From Litoditis marina (Eukaryota > Nematoda > Chromadorea > Rhabditida > Rhabditidae): 64,000 nt of DNA. Below the pieces are notes generated by a model. That model was not told the DNA's origin. It did not search any database and saw only the letters and a list, made by a program, of their open reading frames with translations. How positions within the stretch are numbered: the stretch's first letter is position 1; every line of letters begins with the position of its first letter. Location: assembly GCA_964036275.1 (NCBI GenBank), contig OZ038434.1:704560-768559 (forward strand), written 5' to 3'. The position numbers were made by a program, and so were the translations under genes. This document shows positions 1-12,873 of the stretch, one piece after another.

Positions 1-684
1 TGAAAAAGAGCAAAGCAAGTGTGCGAACTGTACGTGCACGTTTTAGAATTGTCATGTTTTATTACGTCTACAACTATGCATTTGGCTCTATAGTTTGTAT
101 CAGCAGATTTCTGTGATGATCCAGTTAATTTAATTTCTGTTCGAGAACGGGACACATTCTCCTATGTAGTGTTCTAGCAGCAGTGTGGTCAAATATCATA
201 TATTTGTTTTCAAACGGTTCGAAGCATTGCTTTCTTCCTTATTTCTGACCTATTCAATCTATATTTTTATGGCACGTTTGTTAGAATACACCTGGCAAAA
301 TCTATGTTTTCAATTCTCACGTATAACATTGGTATCGTTGGTCGAGTTCTCGCAAACCTCAGTTTGTAGTGAGAACTTCGGCTCATTTTGTAGTGTGAAC
401 TTCGAATTACAAGTGAAAACAAACCACAATGTGGCTGAGCCTCTCATTATTTCTTTCTTCGTTTCTCTTTCCTCCCCTTTCCCATTCTTCTCTTTTCTAC
501 GTAATGTGTGAATAGTGTTACGTACGTTGATGTTGAGATGAGATAAGAAAACATTTTCTCTAATGGTCGCGTGCTGTGCAATTCAGCCCATTACCATGAC
601 AGATATCGGATAATTAGGTTAACAGCAGTCATGATCGAAGAGCACAGAAAAACACTGAACTACCGTAACCAGCTCGCAATCGGT
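1..684. other. Non-genic sequence
   Basis: No coding exon can be supported here. The open frames are short, lack family features and are not bounded by convincing splice sites. It may belong to the intergenic region upstream of the bHLH gene. Confidence 0.5.
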
Positions 685-808
685 TTAAAGTAGGACGATT
701 ATGTGGTCCAATCGCAACGCTTCAGTCCTTTAAACTGCAATACATTTTTCAATTGCAGTTTAAAGGACCGTTGACACGGGATTATTCCACATAATCATCC
801 TTCTTTAA
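685..808. mobile_element. TTAA-flanked foldback MITE, copy 1
   Basis: The element is bounded by TTAA on both sides (685-688 and 805-808). Its ends are inverted repeats reading roughly AGTAGGACGATTATGTGG and its complement. The centre is a second, perfect hairpin with CTTTAAACTGCAAT arms. Four other copies occur in the window. TTAA target duplication is the hallmark of piggyBac-type transposition, so a non-autonomous piggyBac-like MITE is the likely class. It encodes nothing. Confidence 0.85.
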
Positions 809-2217
809 CATCATATAAGACTTATCCATTTGAAAACATTAAAAGTGGTATTTTTCTCTTCTAGAACAAAGTGTTATTCTGACAATACAAAGCGTTATAT
901 ATTTTTGTATTTGACATCACACTTTGTTCTACAACTTTCAAAGAAGGAAATTTTACCGCGTTTTTCGAATAGCCAGTTTTTCATGCTAGCGATAGTGAAA
1001 GGAGTCGGCTGGAAAATTTTCCGACGGATCCAAAAAGATACACCCAGTTCATTCTCTCTATGGTTGGCAAAATTGAGCAGATTGCTCCGATAAATGCGGA
1101 ATCTCTTAGACCGGACTTCTTAGTATAGTCCACATCACTGCTACGTGGGCTCTTACCGTGATATTCGCCCTATTATCATAGGTGACACTACTTCTGAATG
1201 ATTTTGAATCAAATCTACGCAAAACCTAGCGGTGGTATGAAATTTGTACGGAAGGAATATACGGTCATGCCTATAGTGAATACAAAGGTAACAACATCCC
1301 TGATGACCATCAGGGTTGTTGTTGCATTTGCATTCACCCACTATAAATTTGATGTTGTAGGGAAAAAAAAGGAAACCGTTCGACACGTTTGGTTTGGAAT
1401 CGTTCGGTAGTTTACAGCTTCTTGTATTGTAATAAATGTGACATGCTTCGATTGGTGTATTTTGTAGGAGAATGTCTGTGTAGTATTGATTAATAGCCAA
1501 TAAAGTGACTGGTGTTCCTTCTCCTAGTTTCCAGCCTCTGCCCGCAACTGGGTACTGTAGGTGTTGGGGGCGGGGCCAGGTCCGCCCATAAGCTGGTACA
1601 TTCCACGCTCATTTGCATTATTCTACAATAGAAAGTGTCACTATCCTTTCCCTCTTTCTTCGCTATCAATGTTCTTATAACATTTTTATTTGGAGAGTAA
1701 TAACTGTATTTGACCAATGGAAGTTTTCTCTTACGTCCACAATTTTTTGTTCGTTTGCATTACCAGTTTTCTCTAGAAAAACAAAAAGTATGGCTTTTTC
1801 CATTACCATTCTTGTGTTGAAAATAACTATTAGCTTAGGAGGAACCTGTAAAAATATTTAGTGGTGCTGAAAGCTTTTGACTGTAAGATTCACAAAGTTT
1901 TCGCATACTAGTATTAGCCTATTGTGAGAATTTTCCATTCAAACGAAATCTAGTAGGAAAGATGACCAATATCGAAGTGGCAGTTTGCTCTTGGAACAGC
2001 ACAATTTTCCAATTTTGCCTGATGCACTTATTTACCAAGGAGATTGGAATAATAAGCACCGTCTGCTTACTACACCCTTGAGCCAGTTCCAATAGTGTCA
2101 CCTATATCCTATATTAGTTCATTGTGCCTTATTTGTTGTGCTGTTGTTTTCCGTCCCCATTTCTTCAAATTGGTTCTCTCCAAGCAGTTGTTCAAGTCTT
2201 CCTTATCTGTTGTTTAT
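809..2217. other. Non-genic sequence upstream of the bHLH gene
   Basis: No supported exon, RNA gene or large repeat is seen. Open frames up to 115 codons exist on both strands but have no recognisable domain. The part nearest 2230 would contain promoter or outron sequence of the bHLH gene. Confidence 0.5.
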
Positions 2218-2230
2218 TCTCCCCTTCCAG
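2218..2230 (+). promoter_or_regulatory. Splice acceptor just upstream of the bHLH start
   Basis: A pyrimidine-rich tract ending in AG (CTCCCCTTCCAG) finishes at 2230, six bases before the ATG at 2237. It could be the acceptor of a 5' UTR intron, or the site where a spliced leader is joined in trans. It decides the start: the longer open frame reading in from 2138 crosses this acceptor. Confidence 0.6.
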
Positions 2231-2236
2231 TTTGAA

Positions 2237-4772
2237 ATGTCTGAGCTTTCTGCCTGGGACCACTACCAGATGTACCTTCCCGCCTATTCCAACCTACCGT
2301 ACTCCAACTACTCAACTCCCCTCTCAACTCCCCTCCAAAGCCCCGACTTCCCTCAGGCTATGGGAAATATGAAGTGAGTTGCATCATAAAACTAAATATT
2401 CTCGAGGATTTCCATTAATAAAAGATGGTTGTAAATTGGAAGAAAAAGTATCTAAATCGGATTTCTATCACGTTACCGCAGCCTACCGTTCACATGATGG
2501 AACGTAGCACAAATCTTAAACTATATTTTTTTTCCTACTTTTGTAAAATTTTGTTTTCAGAAAACTACTTTCGTTTCAATTCTGCACCTCAATTACAAAC
2601 TGAAAGTGGTCGGTGTTGGTAAGGGAGCAAAGAGGGAATGAGCGTAGGAAACGACAACAATAACTATATGTGTGATTTCAGTTGTGCTGCCCCCTCCATG
2701 TCCTGCTCTTCCACGGTATCGAATGACGAGAAGAAAAAAAGTAGAAGATACAAAACACCATCTCCTCAGATTCTCAGAGTCAGGTGAGATTGAAAGAACT
2801 CAAAAAGTCACAGGTTTCAGAAGAGTACAATCGGTTTCAAAATAGAGAATTTTCCCCACATGGCTTGTGGGGAAAATAGTTATCTGGCGAGGATCTAGTG
2901 TTCATTGTTTGTCTGTTGAATGTAATCCATCATTTCTACCGTATTCAATGCGCGAGAACGGGGGACGATATGGAAGTGTCGGAGAGTCGCGTAACAGACG
3001 AATTCGCCTTTTCTGATAACCGCAGGCGTTTTATACGGTGTTTGTGGCCCTATCCTGCGGTGTTTGTAGTTTGATAATGTCATATTTCAGTCGTAAATCA
3101 AATAATGTGCGGGGCTTGACATCAAAACACATCGCAAAGATTGTCCCTCCATATAAGTTGCCCACTATCAGTTTTATTAGATTTGTATATTCACCTTTGT
3201 AAAATTGGGTAATTTCAGGCGATCCGCTGCCAATGAAAGAGAACGAAGGAGAATGAACACCTTGAATGTGGCATATGACCAGGTATGTTAGAGAGACAAA
3301 TAGTTCTAGATTCTAAAATCTATCCTATTCACTTTATTTCGAGTTAATTTTATTGTTTTGATAAAACTCAATGTGTGGAACGAAGCAGCAGTTGATGTTG
3401 TGTGCTAGTTTTTATTTGTCAAACACGTTTCGATATATTAGGTTATTTGTTTGAACAAAATATATTTGGGTCACTTAGGACGTTATGAATGGTATAGTTA
3501 GAGTACTGTGCTCGCAAAACATGTACTCCAAATCTTTTCTACCCTAATTTTCCCATCGATCCTGAAAATAATTTCGAGCACATTACTGTAACTATACCAT
3601 GTAGAAATGGTTTTCTCAGTTCCTTTCGAAAGTTCAGTTTTACATTGAGCATCAAAGACAGAATGCGCGAACTCTCTACAGAACCCATCCATTAAAACTC
3701 TTTCGTTCCCCTAAATGTCTACCGTAACCCGAAGGCCGTCTCAGTTTGGCGCCAATTCGAATTTATTCCGGTTTCACGCGCTAATTAATCAGACAGCTTG
3801 TAACAGACGCATGATGTATTCGCTAATATCCCACACCATGTGTTTTTGAATACCGTTCCACTGTCCCGTCTAAGATTAGAACAGATAATGGCAGCACCTT
3901 TTCGAATATATAGTTTCTGATTAGCGCTCATGCAAACAACCAAGTATTGGAGTAGAGAACTCAAACTAACGTACCACTAATTCCATCTTCGTTAAAGAAG
4001 GACGATTATATGGACCAATCTTGTGTCAACGGTCCTTTAAACTGCAATTGAAAAATGTATTGCAGTTTAAAGGACTGAATCGTTGCGATTCGAATTGGAC
4101 CACATAATCGTCCTTCTTTTATGAAGTATTTGTGTGATAGGTGGGATTGTATGACTGAAAGCCCAATGATCTTGACATCGATAATGGTAATTCATAGTTT
4201 GTAGTTCAACATGCCTCCTTTTAGTATCACAGAAGACATTCTCTACCTGTTTCTTTTGACTTAAATTATATATTCATCTTTCCAACATATAAATCTGCTA
4301 TAGAACCAGATAAGGCCAGACTCTAACTTTAAATCCCGAAATGCTGCTGTATCCTCCTTTACAATGCGGTGAACCATGTCATGTAGCGATAGCGATCGCG
4401 TAACATTCACGTGAAAAACGTCATGCGAATATTACCGCAAACTCGGTTTGCTAACTCTACGTAACCTCCAAGTAGTAACGTAACGACTAAAACTGAAGAA
4501 TAAAACTCTAAAAACCGAAAAAGTTGGTAGAATAGCCTCGAATCGAAACGGTTGCTCGAGTTGATTTCTGATTTCCTCTGAACGGAGTGTTTTCTGACTT
4601 CTCCAATTGTCTCCTTATTTCCGTGTTCTTTCAGTTGCGTACGGTTCTTCCTGAAATGGATTCCGGCAGACGTCTCTCTAAGTTCGAAACCCTCCAGATG
4701 GCTCAACAGTACATCGAGTGTCTCGCCGAAATTCTCAAGAATCCTCCCGCCAAGACCAGTAAACGACAGTAG
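2237..4772 (+). CDS. Atonal-like basic helix-loop-helix transcription factor
   Basis: Four exons (2237-2373, 2682-2783, 3219-3282, 4635-4772) join in phase to a 146-residue protein. It should act in the nucleus as a dimer that binds E-box DNA; family members of the atonal/neurogenin group specify neural or sensory cells. The N-terminal third is rich in Tyr, Ser and Pro. A basic patch (KKKSRRYK) precedes the bHLH domain at about residues 80-137: basic region NERERRRMNTLN with the DNA-contacting Glu, helix 1 ending in LRTVLP, a short loop, and helix 2 beginning LSKFETLQMAQQYI, which is typical of the atonal group. The exon boundary after YDQ splits helix 1. A possible extra exon at 2561-2618 breaks the phase and is excluded. 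The protein is very short for the family, with only about ten residues after helix 2. The exact subfamily is uncertain. A MITE lies in intron 3. Confidence 0.9.
3992..4121. mobile_element. TTAA-type foldback MITE, copy 2
   Basis: This sits inside the last intron of the bHLH gene. The left end carries TTAA (3992-3995) and the right end the mutated form TTTA. The ends are the same AAGAAGGACGATTAT inverted repeats as copy 1, and the central hairpin is conserved. Its inner asymmetric segments are in the opposite orientation to copy 1. Confidence 0.85.
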
Positions 4773-5039
4773 ATTACGATATCCCAATATTCCGCTGTGT
4801 CAACCTCTCACACCTGATAGTTTCTTGCCACTCATGACATACGGTGTTTCCTTCTCTTTTTATAGGTTTTCTTTCAGCACACCATACTCCGTAGAGTTGT
4901 TAGCTCGTCTAGGTTACGGTATCTCTCTTTTTCACTGTGTATATTTCTCCCACCACGATCTGTTCCTCACGTCTTCCAGTTTCACTTTCTATGTACATTT
5001 TATGGGTATTGTCTTCATTTTCGTCCGTTTTTCGTGCGC

Positions 5040-5045
5040 AATAAA
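5040..5045 (+). terminator. Polyadenylation signal of the bHLH gene
   Basis: AATAAA lies 268 bases after the bHLH stop codon and is the first canonical signal downstream on this strand, so it is the likely 3' end signal of that transcript. Confidence 0.55.
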
Positions 5046-7129
5046 CGTACTTTTTTCATCAAAAACCAGTATTTGGACATGAAAAAAGTGTGTCCGCGAG
5101 CAAATAACATACGTCAGGCAGACTGAGATTTCGATCGAAAAAAAGAAGAAAGAGACTCAAAAAAGTTCTGTGAGATAAGAAAAACACTGCGGAGATAATC
5201 GAAAATGATGGGTCGCGCGACGAAAAAAAGGTCGATTGGCGAAGTTTATGAAGGCACGCGACCGACACAAAGATTACGGTAGATAAGAGGAGCTAGTGGG
5301 GGGGGGATAGAGAGGGGGAGGAAGGGAAAGGAACAATAGTAGATAGAAAGAGAAGGATGATATAGAGAGAGTTTTGCGCGGTGCTTAGTGTACAAGAAAA
5401 AGTTCTGGATCTGGACATTGTGAGCCATTCTCAATTCAACACGCATTCATGCCACATCCCGTAACCGGTCACGTTAAAAACTCATCCTTCAAGCTGGTTT
5501 ATGAAGTGTTATTCATGATGAATATTGACTACATTCTACCAATAGCATAAAATACTACTTAATTCTCTAGAACAGCCACTTCAATGAAGTGGCATGGTAC
5601 AAAAAGTTGTGACAAAAAAGCAGAAACTGTATATTGGTGTCATTTACTGTGCGTGTTTCAATTTGGATGAGTATGGATTATCGGGTGGGATTCGAGAGTT
5701 GATCCACTCCAAGAGAAGACAGACTGCCCTTCTAAATCTTGTACTAATATGTGCTTGTCAGCAACAACTTCGTATGGTTCTCTGCATCATTACACCCTTA
5801 TTATCTAACCACGGGGGGCAAGTTCCTATTAACAGCCGTTTTTTCGCGGAAAGGGAGGGAGACGAGTTGCATTTCTAGGTCAACCCATAGAACAGTCTAT
5901 CATTTAGTACACTCATTTTCATTCCTACTGATACTCCTACAGGAAGAATACAAAACGTCCAATACGACAGTTCTGGAATTAAATTCTGATTCCGTATTAT
6001 AGAGAGTGGTCTACATTTACAACCTCATGATTATAAGAGGGGAGACGAATATAGGGTTAGCGATGCCTACAGATAGTTGTTCTCTCCGTCTTTTACGTTC
6101 TTGTTTCGTCTTTCCTATCTTTTTCTCTATTTTCTCTCTCCCTCTCCCTTTTCTCTTCATATCATCTTCTTTCCCATATGTTGCACAACATTGCATCAAT
6201 TAATCCGAACAGTCAAGGGTCACTAGTTCAGTGTTGTCGGACCTCTCAAAGGTAGGACAGCCGAACAATTATCACCTTAAAGGCGGGCAATAGGCAGGTT
6301 ATGGTCCCACAAAGACCGCGTTGCGCAATCGCCGCGGGCGGTCAAAGGACCACCCACGTAACATGGACAGGTGGCTGGTAATTAATTGACTACATGACTT
6401 TTTCTAATGCGCACTGGATTACAATCATCTCTGGATAAGTACCATGACATGGATGTTTCAAAGAGGGATACGGTGCTCTAGAGAAAGTTGGGAACAAAAT
6501 TATTGATAAAAGGGTTATGAATAAAAAAAGCTTGAAAGAGGGAAGTTGTGAAACGGGTGCTTACTACATCGATCCACGCAATGATCTACGAAATTCTGGT
6601 AGAAGGCAAGGGGATCATACTACAGACAGAGCTGGAGGGGACAACATATAACAAACGCGCTTGCCTTGGAAAGATGAACCAAGTACTGCTAAGTTACCAC
6701 CTAGGTCAGACATATTTGAATATTTCAAGAAAATGATAGTATAGTATTTCATTTGATATATTTGTTAAGGTATTTGCTACTATTTAGCTTATTGATATGT
6801 TTACACGGGAATATGTGTGAAATTGGTTTACTGTAGTCGAAGTGTGGTGTGCGAATTAAAACAGTACAGTTCAGTTTCCACGTCTGTTAGCATGTACTGG
6901 TGGGCTCACAGGTTTGTACACGGACTTTCAATGCGGATGGTTTCAGTAGTTCATTTCTGAACGACTCATTCTCAACGAAGTAATGTATCATCACCGCTGG
7001 CACAGATCTCACCTCGCCTCGTTCGTTTTATTATTTTCATAACTATTTATTAGATGCAGGTGAACACGTAACTCATACGGGTAGCTCTCGGTGTTTTGAG
7101 CTACTATCAGTCACTAGGAAGGGCTTTTG
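5046..7129. other. Non-genic sequence between the bHLH and pseudokinase-like genes
   Basis: No exon is supported. The region includes purine-rich low-complexity DNA (about 5295-5370). Unrecognised first exons of the pseudokinase-like gene could lie here, because that gene has no visible start. Confidence 0.4.
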
Positions 7130-7555
7130 GGAAAATTGAAGTATCGCCCCCCACTTTAGTTGCCCCCCCCCCCCCCCCCTCCCCCCCCGTAGCACTTCAA
7201 CCCCAAGCTGAAACCTGAAAATCTAGGAGAGGGGGGGGGGACAAAATTCAACTTCGACATTTACTATTTACCCCCCACTTGGGTCGGCGGGGGGTAGAAT
7301 TTCAATGGTGGGGGGTCAAACTTCAACGAGTGGGGGGCTGAACTTCAATACCGGAAATGTTTACTTTCTACCCCCCACTCTCAAGCTTTTGTATTGCAGG
7401 TGATAAATTGAACTATCACCCCCGGGGGGGGGGGGGTCAAACTACAATTCCCCAAACGCAATATAAATTCAAAAAGGTGGGGGGTAAAAAGTCAATGTTC
7501 CCGGGCTTTTTCTATCGCATGATGCTGCAAAATGTATTGTAAGTTGTAATAACGG
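7130..7555. repeat. Dispersed repeat with long C/G runs, copy A
   Basis: The segment contains runs of 8-17 C or G, including one poly-C tract near 7164, between short shared phrases such as GAACTTCAATACCG and AAAAGTCAATGTTC. The same phrases in the same order recur at 22590-23072, so this is a dispersed element and not random low-complexity sequence. No coding capacity is visible. The runs could fold into G-quadruplexes. Confidence 0.65.
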
Positions 7556-7837
7556 TCGTACGGGAGTGTCATTGCACATATTTTTCAATAATCGTGACCC
7601 CCTACCGTTTGGATGTTTACTGTGTTTGTTTGCCTGAACTGAGAAAGCGCGTTCTCTGATGAACCGAAGAAACTGAAACAAGTTACAAAAGCGCTGTCCA
7701 GCAAACTATTTTATTGATAAGCAACTGAAACTCTTATTTCTAACGTTTTGTATTCACAGATGTTGATTGAATTTATACTCTGGTGTTCAGATTGAGATAT
7801 TGTAGTTCAATGTATACCATGTGCTACTATTGTACGG

Positions 7838-8062
7838 CCAATTCCACAAGGAACCCGTTATTTCGTTAACCCTATCAGGTAACCTTAACCGGGTTACCTT
7901 GTCCTTGTTAACCCTTTTGTTAACCCCTTATTAGCCCTATTTTACAATGTCTTTTGGGGGGGGGGGGGGGGGGAATTGGTTAAAAAAAACAAAAGGGATG
8001 ACCAAGTAACCCGGTTAATGGTTAACTGCTGGGGTTAACAAAAAACCGGGTTAAATAAATAA
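7838..8062. repeat. GGTTAACC-rich foldback repeat, copy A
   Basis: Many short inverted motifs built on CCGGGTTA/TAACCCGG surround a run of 18 G. The left end reads GGCCAATTCCACAAG and resembles the left end of the repeat at 24240. It lies immediately upstream of the first recognised exon of the pseudokinase-like gene. Confidence 0.55.
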
Positions 8063-8095
8063 TTCTTGTCCGGGCATACGTGCAGTTGATTGCAG

Positions 8096-11000
8096 GAGCC
8101 TCGTCTTCGGCAAGTACGGATATGTGGCAATCGGGGACAGAAAGTACGTGTGTGGTCTCTCGGATGGAGTTTATGATGCTGTGGACGAGGGAAACAACAA
8201 GTACCAGGTTAAGGGGAGTTGCTCTGAGTTGAATTGAGTGGATTTCGGAGGTTCGTGCTAAACTGGGATAGGTTAGAGCAGAGTGGGGAACAGAGAATGG
8301 GACGGGGAGAGAGAAGATGGTGTGACGGAGAGGAAGCGACAACGAAGACAATGAAATAGAAGACAGAGAAGGATAGTCAGCCATGGAGTGGGATAGAAAG
8401 ACGTACGGGGGTTCGCGCCAGTCTCTGCGAAACGCTGGAATCTCTTCGAGCCCAACCATGCTGTGATGTATAAATGTTCGCTATATCTCCTAGCACTCGC
8501 CCCTAACGGTGGAGTTCCATCTAGCGATATTCGAGACCATCCCCATTGCGCTGGTGCGCTAAACAAGTCATTTTAATGAACTTCTGGCATTATGAAATGA
8601 AGATCTCGAAAGTTCTAGCTTTCTCATTTTGAGACTATTTGGTGTACATGGTGTGTTTCAGCCACTGTGCAGTCATGCCGCTGCTGTTCCATCAGTTTTC
8701 AGCAGACGGGCGGTGGCTATACTCGTTGATGCCTAGATACGAGTACAATCTGGAGATGTTCCTGGAGGTCCATCAGTTGGTACTGCGACATAAGATGAGG
8801 TGCGTGCGGACAACTGGACTCATAAAATAGAATAGAATAGAATAGAATGTTTATTCGCGATTGAACACGTGTCTTTCCACATTGGTATATGTGGCACTAC
8901 AAACTATGATTGTAGATTTAGGAGAAAGAATAAAATGTAGAGTATTGTCTACTCTGTTACGCGCTCATTGTATAATACGCATTGTTGCAGCACTGCACAA
9001 TTGAAACGATGATTGTACCAGGAAGTTTGTAGAACAATACTGATGGCCAAATATGAACATTTGTTTTTGAAGAGATCGTTCAGAGTTCAGATTAGCACGT
9101 TTTTTTAGATGAAGACTGTATGAATGTTGGTTGAATAAAGCAATAGGCAATTCGCTCATTCGAACGTCGAACATCCCATGACTATGATCACAACATTCAA
9201 ATACTTCAAACAGAGTTATAGCATCTAACATTATATTGTAAGGTTGTGATTGAAAGTTTTTAATGAACTTTGAGTCGATTCGCGGTATGAGTTGCAAAAT
9301 GTGTGGTTTTCCCAGATGTGCCCTGAGGTGTGCAAGGGGTGTGGAGTATCTGCACGGGCAGAGCATTGTTCATGGCAACTTCTCACCACTCTCCCTCTAC
9401 ATGAACAACTGCATTGATGTTGTGGTGACTTATTACATGTTTTTGTTATCTTTACATTGTTTTTCATGTGGCATGTAGCGTCAACAGTTGTGGGTTCGTT
9501 CAGGAAACAGCGGGTGAATACTGTACATCTACATTGAAAACTGGCTGCCCATGGCAAGCCATAAAAATGCCCATGGCATGCCTGCCAAAAAATTTCTGGC
9601 AATGCCTGGTGCATGCCATGGGCATACGTGCCGGAAAAATGCCCGAAACATGCCATAAAGTGCATATGAGCAGTGGTCGCCCAAAACTGTTTTACTGAAC
9701 AGTTGTTTTGTTTTCGAGAACAATTCGAAAGACATTTTAATAAAATTTATGGAACCAATTAATATTATGAAAATCAAAACAATCAATACGGAGAAAAAAC
9801 AAATACAACAATTCACAGAAGTAATACAAAAAAGAACATTCGAATATAATATCCAAACTCACAAAGTATGGTACACAAATATACACTTGGTTACCAGAAG
9901 GCACTATTAAGAATATTGTAACATTACGTTGAATCGTGATGCAAATTAATCAAAGTCTTATGAAAACACAAGCAGAGAAATTGAGAGAAATGTGAGAGAT
10001 ACCAGATACACATAGCAACACCAACGAAAACGAGCTATCTGCTCAGAACAACCTATCTGCATGATTCACTAATAATTATGAGCCATTCGTGGCACGTTTT
10101 GATGTCAGCCAATTGGTATCAATTCTGCACACATCAGTGAGCTCAGTCAAGTATATCCTCTAAGTGCTACTTCGCGAGTTGAAGAGACAATCACATATAT
10201 GAGATAGTATAGGCAACACTGGGTATACCTCACTGAACTCACTGACATCCTGGGGAAGAGATTGATGATGAGAATGGTAAAGAAGCTCTCTATAGCTCTG
10301 AATCGCTGTGTTTGTAGTTTGATCCTGTCGTTTTTCAGTCATATTTTGGAAACTTTGCTGAGAATGCAGATGAAACTGATATTACACTCTCCGTGAAGTG
10401 ATGTAGTTTTACTCGAAGTTTCACACCATGGGATAGTTCTCGTCATATCACTGCCTTCTTCACCACATTCGCACTTTTAATGACTTTTTCAAAGATTACT
10501 TAAATTTTGTCGAAAATACTTGTGAGCGCTCTTGATAACAACCAATGGGATATAAGGGTCCTTCACAAAAGTTGGTAGCATTTACGTGATGAAAAAGGAC
10601 GGACTGTTTTGTAATCGTACGGTTTCTGTAGGATTCAGCAGTAATGAAAATATGTTTGCGGAGGTGTACTGATGTTTGAGTGAAAACATATTGAGAGTGT
10701 GTTATATGATGGATAGTTTGTAGGTGTCTAACTTGGCCGACGCGCAGGAAACTCAGAAGGGCGAGATGTTGACCTTCCAGTGTGGTCGGGCCACTACATC
10801 TACAGCTCACCTGCGTTGAACAGGGCACAGCCATACACATACTCGGTAGGTTCTCTGTCCACGTATCTCGACGCTGGCAGGGGAACGTTCAAATAAAGTA
10901 ATACAATCTGGCAGAATAAAAGAAAAATGATCAGAAAGTGGCACCCCACCTCTTGTAAAGCGGGTTGGAGAGTTGTTACAACCAATTACACAGTTCCACT

Positions 11001-12167
11001 CAATCTACGCGTATCTTCTCCCATTCCTGCACGAGAATATGATCTTTCACAATTGAAGAAGCAGTTGATACCTTTCCGCACATCAATACATTTATAAAAT
11101 TCTATTCTTCTCATTTCCTACGGAACTTATGAGCCATAGACAACTTGTTTATTTGAACTTGATCAGACGCGTACAACAGGAGTATTCTTCGTCCTGAACA
11201 GCAGTAAATCCCTCAAAAGGTTACAAAGAGCCTAGAACGACGGAAAGTTTGTACTGAAATTAAAACATATTACATATTAAAAACATTATTTCAGACAGAT
11301 ATATACTCCTTGGCACTTGTGTTCGCTCGACTGTTTCTGGGGAAAACGGCTGAGCCGGATCGACGACCGAAGGTATTTGACACAGTTATTAGATGCCGGA
11401 AACATAAGCCATTGTTTCAGTGAAAAGCAATAAAAAATATACTTCGAACAGTGAGAGAAACATTACTACCAGTGACAATTGTTCGATGGTTGTATAACAC
11501 TTGGTGCTTCCGACATCAATCCTAGTAAAATGAGCAGTTTGGGATGTGCGGGTCATAATGGTCACCTGCATGAAATGCGGGGTCGGCGAAGTCGCCTGAC
11601 AGTTACAAACCTGTTTCACAGAATCCATAGAACTGAGCGTAACAAAACATTTTCATTGACGACCTTCCCTATTCAGATTTCCGGAATTCCCGACAAAGGA
11701 CTCCGGAAGCTAATGAAACATATGCTACACAAAAAGGCCACCGATCGGTAAGTGGAAGTAGTCGGTCGGGATATATTCAATGACATATTCAGTCTTTCAT
11801 ATTCCTCATTTATAGGGATTGACCAAATGTTTCTTATAGTTTGATCATGGGACATGCCATGATTTCCTAACCTCGACAGGATCAAACTACAAACGTGGTG
11901 GGATACCGTATCGGCGAGCTTTGTATAGCGAGAACCCCCTATATTATATATGACTCTCGTAATTTGATACATTTATTCTGTAGGATCTAGTTTTTATCTT
12001 GCTTTCATTATTAAGTGGTGTGTTAGAGCCATTGCCCAAGTGTTTAAATACGCAAAATTCTAGTGTCTGTTAAAGTTGCTGGTTTTATTTTCAGAGTCCC
12101 GATTGCATCTGTGATCGAATTGCCTGACCGATGTTCGGTCCGCGTGAGAAATCGCCTCAATGTTTGA
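8096..12167 (+). CDS. Protein kinase-like protein, probably a pseudokinase (partial model)
   Basis: Six or seven exons can be seen: 8096-8207, 8662-8799, 9316-9424, about 10748-10845, 11295-11372, 11677-11747 and 12095-12167 (stop). The last four join in phase, as do 8662-8799 and 9316-9424. The phase between exons one and two and between 9424 and 10748 does not match, so exons are missing there, and the start was not found. Kinase-fold landmarks appear in order: a hinge-like stretch (RWLYSLMPRYE), a catalytic-loop region GVEYLHGQSIVHGNFSP, an activation-segment end HYIYSSPAL, then helix F DIYSLALVFARLFLG, and a C-lobe helix with LRKLMKHML followed by KKATDR. The catalytic motif is HGN where active kinases have HRD, and the following Lys and Asn are also changed, so phosphotransfer is unlikely. 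Which kinase family it comes from is unknown. A truncated LINE lies in the second intron. Confidence 0.55.
8826..9262 (-). mobile_element. 5'-truncated non-LTR retrotransposon (LINE), 3' end
   Basis: On the minus strand an open frame ending at 8965 shows a tail typical of LINE reverse-transcriptase proteins: LPIALFNQHSYSLHLKKRANL followed by an aromatic-rich stretch. Downstream comes an AATAAACATTCTATT tail with repeated ATTCT units (8826-8850). The same tail sequence recurs at 37571. It lies in an intron of the pseudokinase-like gene in antisense orientation. It is too short to be active. Confidence 0.65.
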
Positions 12168-12873
12168 TCGTCATGTTTAGATTGTACTCTTTTTTCATAT
12201 AAAACTATTCAATCCAGCTTGTCTACTTTCGGCACACCACATATTATAGTTCACTTGGCAGGTACTCGCAGCGAAAAGCTAACAATTTGGAAAACTACTG
12301 TTATTCGTGAGTGAGCAAAACTTACTCCAAATCGGTTGGAAGATTATATTTTTCTTAGCAAAGTTTGGAAAAGAAACGCAATAAGAGCCGTAGTGAGTGA
12401 ACTGAAAACGATTATCGTTGGATTGATCAGTGCGCTATCAGCAGAGCTAATTAGGTTTTCTCGGAGACTTGTTAGCGGAATGGTAGAACTGGAACATAAA
12501 TCCCTCAGCAAACACATTTTGACCAGGACAGTATCTGGGAAAACATTGAAATGAAAGTCTAATGAGTAGAGATATACTTTTTCTACAAGTCTTCCGGATA
12601 TATTCAAGTATAAAAACAGAAAAGGTTTTCAGTATTCCGTGAAAATGACTGAAATATGCATTTTGAGTATGTAAATATTGGCCATGTATATCTACTCTCG
12701 ACTAAAAACGTTTCATAATAATTTATGAAAATATGGACAATGTAAACAATAAAAAAATAACATCGAACAAGGAGACCACAACTAGCACGAATACTATGTC
12801 ACACCGTAAGAATTAGAAACAAAATTTACCATAGATTTTTCAAAAAATCGAACATGATATAAGAAAATATAAA
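12168..12873. other. Convergent intergenic region
   Basis: This lies between the stop of the pseudokinase-like gene (+) and the stop of NUP107 (-), so it holds the 3' UTRs of both. No clear AATAAA for either transcript was found, and the open frames at 12336-12607 lack family features. Confidence 0.55.

Noticed and set aside
2561..2618. Possible extra bHLH exon (acceptor TTTTCAG, donor GTAAGG)
   Set aside because: Joining it to exon 1 shifts the frame into a stop. Exon 1 joins directly to 2682 in phase.
12336..12607. Frames of 72 and 87 codons between the pseudokinase-like gene and NUP107
   Set aside because: They have no family features and no splice context, and lie in the shared 3' UTR region.
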